Positions 14,816 to 18,051 of a stretch of 18,051 nt of DNA are shown in pieces; position 1 is the first letter of the stretch, and each line of letters begins with the position of its first letter. A program made the position numbers and the translations under genes. The stretch covers positions 1 through 18,051 of the forward strand of contig JACDGH010000019.1 in assembly GCA_013815395.1 (NCBI GenBank). The letters are read 5' to 3'. The DNA comes from Parachlamydiaceae bacterium (GTDB lineage Bacteria; Chlamydiota; Chlamydiia; Chlamydiales; Parachlamydiaceae). The notes below the pieces were generated by a model. That model ran no database searches and was not told the origin of the DNA. It worked only from the letters and a program-made list of their open reading frames with translations.

Positions 14816-15211
14816 ATGAAAATCTTCGACTGGTTGTTGCACTGTATTCTCAGAATCCGGTATCCTGTTTCCCTCCCGGAAGATATTGCCACAGATTTAG
14901 GCATCAAAGCGTCAAACTTCCTCACCTTTGACGAATTTGTAAACACTCTCATTCATCCCGCTTCCAAACCCCAGCGTCTGATGCGCTTTATGCCGCGCGA
15001 AATTGCCGAAGCTGCTTTTGAAAGTGCGCAAAGAAAGGAAAAATTCTATAGGAACTCTCTCTATTCATATTATTTTAATGAAGGCTGGCTCGAATTCAGT
15101 CTCCACTTTGATGAACACTCAAGACTTAGAAGGATTTATCTTCAACATAAACATCTCGTCAATGATAACGGGATTGAAATCCCCCTTAATATCGCCCACC
15201 AACTAAAATAA
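14816..15211 (+). CDS. 131-residue protein of unknown function
   Basis: The frame begins MKIFDWLLHCILRIRYPVSLPEDI and ends in NIAHQLK. The first 15 residues are hydrophobic but interrupted by basic residues, so an amphipathic helix is more likely than a signal peptide. The middle is basic and helical (RFMPREIAEAAFESAQRKEK). The end has Tyr/Leu-rich strands (YSYYFNEGWLEFSLHFDEHSR). I do not recognise a family. Codon use and composition look like genuine coding sequence. The Shine-Dalgarno (GAGA) is weak. A CCC-TTTA-GGG hairpin lies ~30 bases before the start. Confidence 0.7.
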   Translation: MKIFDWLLHCILRIRYPVSLPEDIATDLGIKASNFLTFDEFVNTLIHPASKPQRLMRFMPREIAEAAFESAQRKEKFYRNSLYSYYFNEGWLEFSLHFDEHSRLRRIYLQHKHLVNDNGIEIPLNIAHQLK

Positions 15212-15245
15212 ATAACAAGCAAGATTCGGACTTACTCCGCCCAAC

Positions 15246-15265
15246 TACTAATTCTCTTATTAGTA
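15246..15265. terminator. Small hairpin after the 131-residue gene
   Basis: TACTAAT (15246-15252) pairs with ATTAGTA (15259-15265) around six bases. No T tract follows directly, so termination is uncertain. Confidence 0.3.
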
Positions 15266-15315
15266 CGCATGTGAAGTATCGGCCGTTTTCAAGTTTTTCA
15301 GAAATATAGGAAAAT

Positions 15316-17004
15316 ATGTTTACATCCACTATAAATAATCAAATACTTAAGAATATTATTCCTTCCAAGGAAATCGAAAATTCATTGGAAGCAAAAAAGC
15401 CACGTACAGCTACTTCGTTACAACCAGCAGCACAACGCATTTTTAAAAATACTAATTTTGTGGAGATCCCCTCCAAAATAGTCAAATGTGTAAAAAATGA
15501 AACTCCCAAAATTGAACATATAAATAATGTTCTTACTGAGATTTTATCTGATCATTTTCAAGTCGTTATTAACTACGTACATCATATTTTTAATGAGGCT
15601 CTGAAAGATAAAGATACGGGTCCCCTTCTGGCATTCCATATTTCAACTTTACTTAAATCAAAATTATTTCTCCTTCCTCCTCGCTTTGATAGATTTGTCT
15701 CAATTGCCTTAACGCTCTTACCGAAAAATGCAGAATCCCATTCTCTCGTTCTTTTATCAGCAATCAATAAGCTCATCGATATTGTATTTAAAGACAAAGA
15801 GCTTAAAGCCGTCTCGATTGCCTTGTTCGTCGAAATGTTGAATCCTATCTTCTCACCAAAAAATCCCCCATCATCAACAATCCCAGAAATTGAAATTCCA
15901 GAAAAACAAAAAATGATTATAGGTGCTTTAATACAGGGCCTTGATGCGTTTTTTAAAGATCTATTGAGTAGTATGCATTCACAAAGTTTCTGTTTTGAAT
16001 TACCCGACTTCAATGCGCTCCATCGAGATACCATAGGAAATCAGACTCTTGAAGAGTCGCTTGTTGATAAAATGAATTCCTCCCTTCGTCAAAAAGGATT
16101 ATTAAATCCACTTCCACAAAGTTCAGACAAAATAGAAACAGGGGCGAAACTTAGTCAAATTCACTCTATATTTATGAATATTTTGCCAAACTCGAGTGTA
16201 AGTCCTAAAGAAAAAGAAGCTATAGCTTACATAGCAGCACTAGGTACTTCAAAATGCGCTGAGGTTCTTTTTTCCCCTCGAATGATGCTTTATTTGATTG
16301 AAATGCTAATAAATCTAAAAGTCTCTCCGCTTCCAGATTCTGCGGAAAAGACTCCTACAAGTGTCCAAGAAGTAACAGCCCCAAGCTTTAGCAGTTCGAA
16401 TAGTTCTGATATTTCTAACCGGAATAGTCTTGACCCTAATTTTGAGCAGGTATTAGATACTCATCTTCAAAATTTGGTGCTTAACGGAGCGCGCCTAGGA
16501 ACAGTCGACATTTCCTCTCGTATAACGCTTATTTCATTACTTCGTAGTATCTTACTATTGGGCAAAGGGCAGCTAGGCAAGTCAGCAGCAACTTATATGC
16601 ATGATGCAGCGCAATCTTCGGATTGGTCAGAAACATTGGACTCAATTTACAATTTTCTTTATCAAACCTCTGGAGAAAATGATGCAGCTTCGGTTTCATA
16701 TCCAGCCTTGAAAAAACTTTATATGGATAGTGATGAAAGTATTGAAAAGAAACGAGAAAACATAGAACAATTGCTAAAAGCTGGTGTCCCATTTGAAAAA
16801 ATTAATTCCTCGATAAAAAATTATCTTGGTGAATCAAATAAAACAGCCCATTGTTGGAGTGCTTTTAATAATCATTCTAATATACTAAAGTCCTTTTGTG
16901 GAAATCTTAGCAATTCACTATACCTCATCTCGCAACGGGAGAAGCTCATGCAAATGTTAAGCTCTTATCTTATAGCTTATACGCATCAGGCATTACGTAC
17001 TTAG
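15316..17004 (+). CDS. 562-residue predominantly helical protein of unknown function
   Basis: AGGA sits five bases before the ATG. There is no signal peptide. The N-terminal ~60 residues are polar and Ser/Thr/Asn/Lys-rich. Residues ~63-335 are amphipathic helices, broken by a Pro/Ile linker (179-197). A Pro/Ser/Thr/Asn linker (337-372) separates the C-terminal helical part (~373-562). I see no catalytic motif, repeat family or transmembrane helix; LISLLRSILLLGKG (~404-417) is the most hydrophobic part. The leaderless polar N-terminus and helical body would fit a type III secreted chlamydial effector, but nothing here proves it. It is flanked by other unrecognised genes, suggesting a lineage-specific stretch. 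Confidence 0.85.
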   Translation: MFTSTINNQILKNIIPSKEIENSLEAKKPRTATSLQPAAQRIFKNTNFVEIPSKIVKCVKNETPKIEHINNVLTEILSDHFQVVINYVHHIFNEALKDKDTGPLLAFHISTLLKSKLFLLPPRFDRFVSIALTLLPKNAESHSLVLLSAINKLIDIVFKDKELKAVSIALFVEMLNPIFSPKNPPSSTIPEIEIPEKQKMIIGALIQGLDAFFKDLLSSMHSQSFCFELPDFNALHRDTIGNQTLEESLVDKMNSSLRQKGLLNPLPQSSDKIETGAKLSQIHSIFMNILPNSSVSPKEKEAIAYIAALGTSKCAEVLFSPRMMLYLIEMLINLKVSPLPDSAEKTPTSVQEVTAPSFSSSNSSDISNRNSLDPNFEQVLDTHLQNLVLNGARLGTVDISSRITLISLLRSILLLGKGQLGKSAATYMHDAAQSSDWSETLDSIYNFLYQTSGENDAASVSYPALKKLYMDSDESIEKKRENIEQLLKAGVPFEKINSSIKNYLGESNKTAHCWSAFNNHSNILKSFCGNLSNSLYLISQREKLMQMLSSYLIAYTHQALRT

Positions 17005-17187
17005 GATACAAGGTCGCCGGGCGTTTATAAAATCTAAGATCCAGTGACGTAATTTTTTGTAACTGATTTGCCAATAAAAACATTTGAAAATGTTAATAAA
17101 ATAAGTGAAAATTAATTATGTCTCTGGCAAATTGAATAAGTTTTTAAAGAATTTAACAGTAGAAGCTTTTTAAAAAAGGAATTATTG

Positions 17188-17475
17188 ATGATTATTTCAG
17201 GAATGCACTTCCAAACTACTTTAGATCCCAATTTTTATTGCGATGTAATAGAAAAATCTTTTTTAGTTGGATCTGTCCTTGGAATTACAGGTGCTGCGCT
17301 TAGCTGTTTGCTTGGAAGACGACAAGACCAAAATCTTGAGATTCAAAACATAGCCACAAGGACTTGGGTTGTTTGTTGTAAAGGAACTTACGCGATTGGA
17401 GCTCTTATTATGCTCACTAGTTTAACTAGTATGATTTTCTATGGTGGTTGCCTCTTATCGCCAGAAGTTAAGTAA
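17188..17475 (+). CDS. Small membrane protein of unknown function
   Basis: The 95-residue product has two hydrophobic segments, about 25-42 (LVGSVLGITGAALSCLLG) and 66-90 (GTYAIGALIMLTSLTSMIFYGG), joined by a polar loop of ~23 residues. AAGGA lies seven bases before the ATG at 17188; a TTG one codon earlier is in frame but less likely. Paired hydrophobic segments occur in chlamydial inclusion-membrane (Inc) proteins, but there the loop is usually very short, so this is only a weak parallel. Five cysteines are present. A possible terminator follows at about 17502. Confidence 0.65.
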   Translation: MIISGMHFQTTLDPNFYCDVIEKSFLVGSVLGITGAALSCLLGRRQDQNLEIQNIATRTWVVCCKGTYAIGALIMLTSLTSMIFYGGCLLSPEVK

Positions 17476-17501
17476 TTTATTAGTTTTAACACATCTCATC
17501 T

Positions 17502-17539
17502 CCCTTAATTTTCTTAAATTGGGGTGACTCGTTTTTTTT
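17502..17539 (+). terminator. Possible terminator of the small membrane-protein gene
   Basis: CCC and AATTT (17502-17511, with two unpaired bases between) pair with AAATTGGG (17516-17523) around a four-base loop. A run of eight T follows at 17532-17539, eight bases beyond the stem. Confidence 0.4.
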
Positions 17540-17650
17540 AAATTTATTGCTAGACCAAAAACCATAATTTTTTCGTCTTTACTTTTTATTTCTACAGCTA
17601 CTTATAAAGTCAGAAAAATAAGGATTTATAGTTAACACGATGAACTCTGC

Positions 17651-17802
17651 CGCACCCTTCAAATAGGAAATCACCCATAAGCACTCTGGAATGTTGTATA
17701 AAAGAACAACAACTAAAAAAATTTATTGTAAAATCATTATATTCCGCATTAAATGACCTCCTGAATTGAAGGGTGCGTAGAGCCCGAGCCTACGCATTCC
17801 AG
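17651..17802. repeat. Compound inverted-repeat element
   Basis: CGCACCCTTCAA (17651-17662) is perfectly repeated in inverse at 17766-17777. CTGGAATG (17686-17693) is inverted at 17795-17802. A GC-rich hairpin TGCGTAG/CTACGCA (17774-17780 with 17790-17796) overlaps the first repeat's right arm. The pairings are mutually exclusive in part, so alternative structures are possible. Confidence 0.6.
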
Positions 17803-17977
17803 GGTTTCACAGACACACATAATTTATTTCTTTCTAATACCTGTCAGCGTCTTCAATGCTCAAGGCTTCTTTTATACATATATTGGGATTTGCAATCGAA
17901 GTGCTGCTCAAACCTAGCCCAGTCTGTCCGAAACTCACATGACTTACACTTTAACACACTCACATCCCTTACACTTT

Positions 17978-18004
17978 TTGACAAAGACTTGTTTTTTGTA
18001 TATT
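17978..18004 (+). promoter_or_regulatory. Promoter-like pair facing out of the window
   Basis: TTGACA (17978-17983, full consensus) is followed after 15 bases by TATATT (17999-18004, five of six). The spacer is shorter than ideal. It could serve a gene beyond the right edge. Confidence 0.35.
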
Positions 18005-18051
18005 TAATTTAAATTCTACTTAAACTTTAATTTCAACGATGTTCAAGAGTG

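Larger units (their letters stand above)
17476..18051. other. Right-hand non-coding stretch
   Basis: About 575 bases after the small membrane-protein gene. They hold a possible terminator, the inverted repeats at 17651-17802, two copies of CTTACACTTT (17943 and 17970 region) and a promoter-like pair near the right edge. A 79-codon plus frame at 17773-18012 begins inside the repeat and has no protein-like composition. Confidence 0.5.

Noticed and set aside
17773..18012. 79-codon plus frame at the right end
   Set aside because: It starts inside a hairpin, has no Shine-Dalgarno and a non-protein-like composition.

Overview
The window reads as a chromosome segment of an environmental (amoeba-associated, Parachlamydiaceae-type) member of the Chlamydiae. 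The best evidence is the central ribosomal block: a 45-residue, cysteine-free L36 of chlamydial type, a 101-residue S14, and the divergent arrangement rnpA-rpmH / rpmJ-rpsN, which I recall as the chlamydial arrangement. A thioredoxin-like periplasmic protein, a cysteine-rich outer-membrane barrel protein and an alanine/sodium symporter fit an intracellular bacterium that takes amino acids from its host. The DNA is AT-rich throughout.

Layout. 1-1852 (minus) is the 5' part of a large coiled-coil protein that leaves the window. 1853-2754 is a long AT-rich non-coding stretch with a diverged 62-bp inverted repeat. 2755-4677 (plus) is a two-gene unit: a secreted collagen-like protein with a BclA/C1q-like head, then a cysteine-rich outer-membrane barrel protein, closed by a hairpin terminator. 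4793-6175 (minus) is an AGCS amino-acid symporter with a good sigma70-like promoter. 6353-6823 (minus) is a DTW/Tsr3-like protein, divergent from a thioredoxin-fold protein (6946-8007, plus). 8040-10532 (minus, transcribed leftwards) is rpmH-rnpA-SF1 helicase, tightly packed. 10930-11390 (plus) is rpmJ-rpsN, closed by a 20-bp perfect hairpin shared with a convergent GYF_2 membrane protein (11509-11931, minus). 12292-13925 (plus) is an Asp23-like protein, a membrane protein and an MnmM-type methyltransferase. 13927-14517 (minus) is a DEDDh-family exonuclease whose last catalytic Asp is apparently Gly. 14816-17475 (plus) holds three proteins of unknown function: a 131-residue protein, a 562-residue helical protein and a 95-residue membrane protein. 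The last 575 bases hold repeats but no convincing gene.

The points most worth a second look are: (1) the collagen/BclA-like plus Cys-rich porin pair, a plausible disulfide-linked surface structure; (2) three separate intergenic inverted-repeat elements (about 10635-10701, 12024-12115 and 17651-17802) plus the diverged pair at 2209-2464, of which the two central ones lie in divergent promoter regions, are gap-free and nearly symmetric, and one abuts a perfect TTGACA; (3) the Asp23/AmaP-like pair in a Gram-negative lineage; (4) the exonuclease with a substituted active-site residue. I see no CRISPR array, insertion sequence, rRNA or convincing tRNA.
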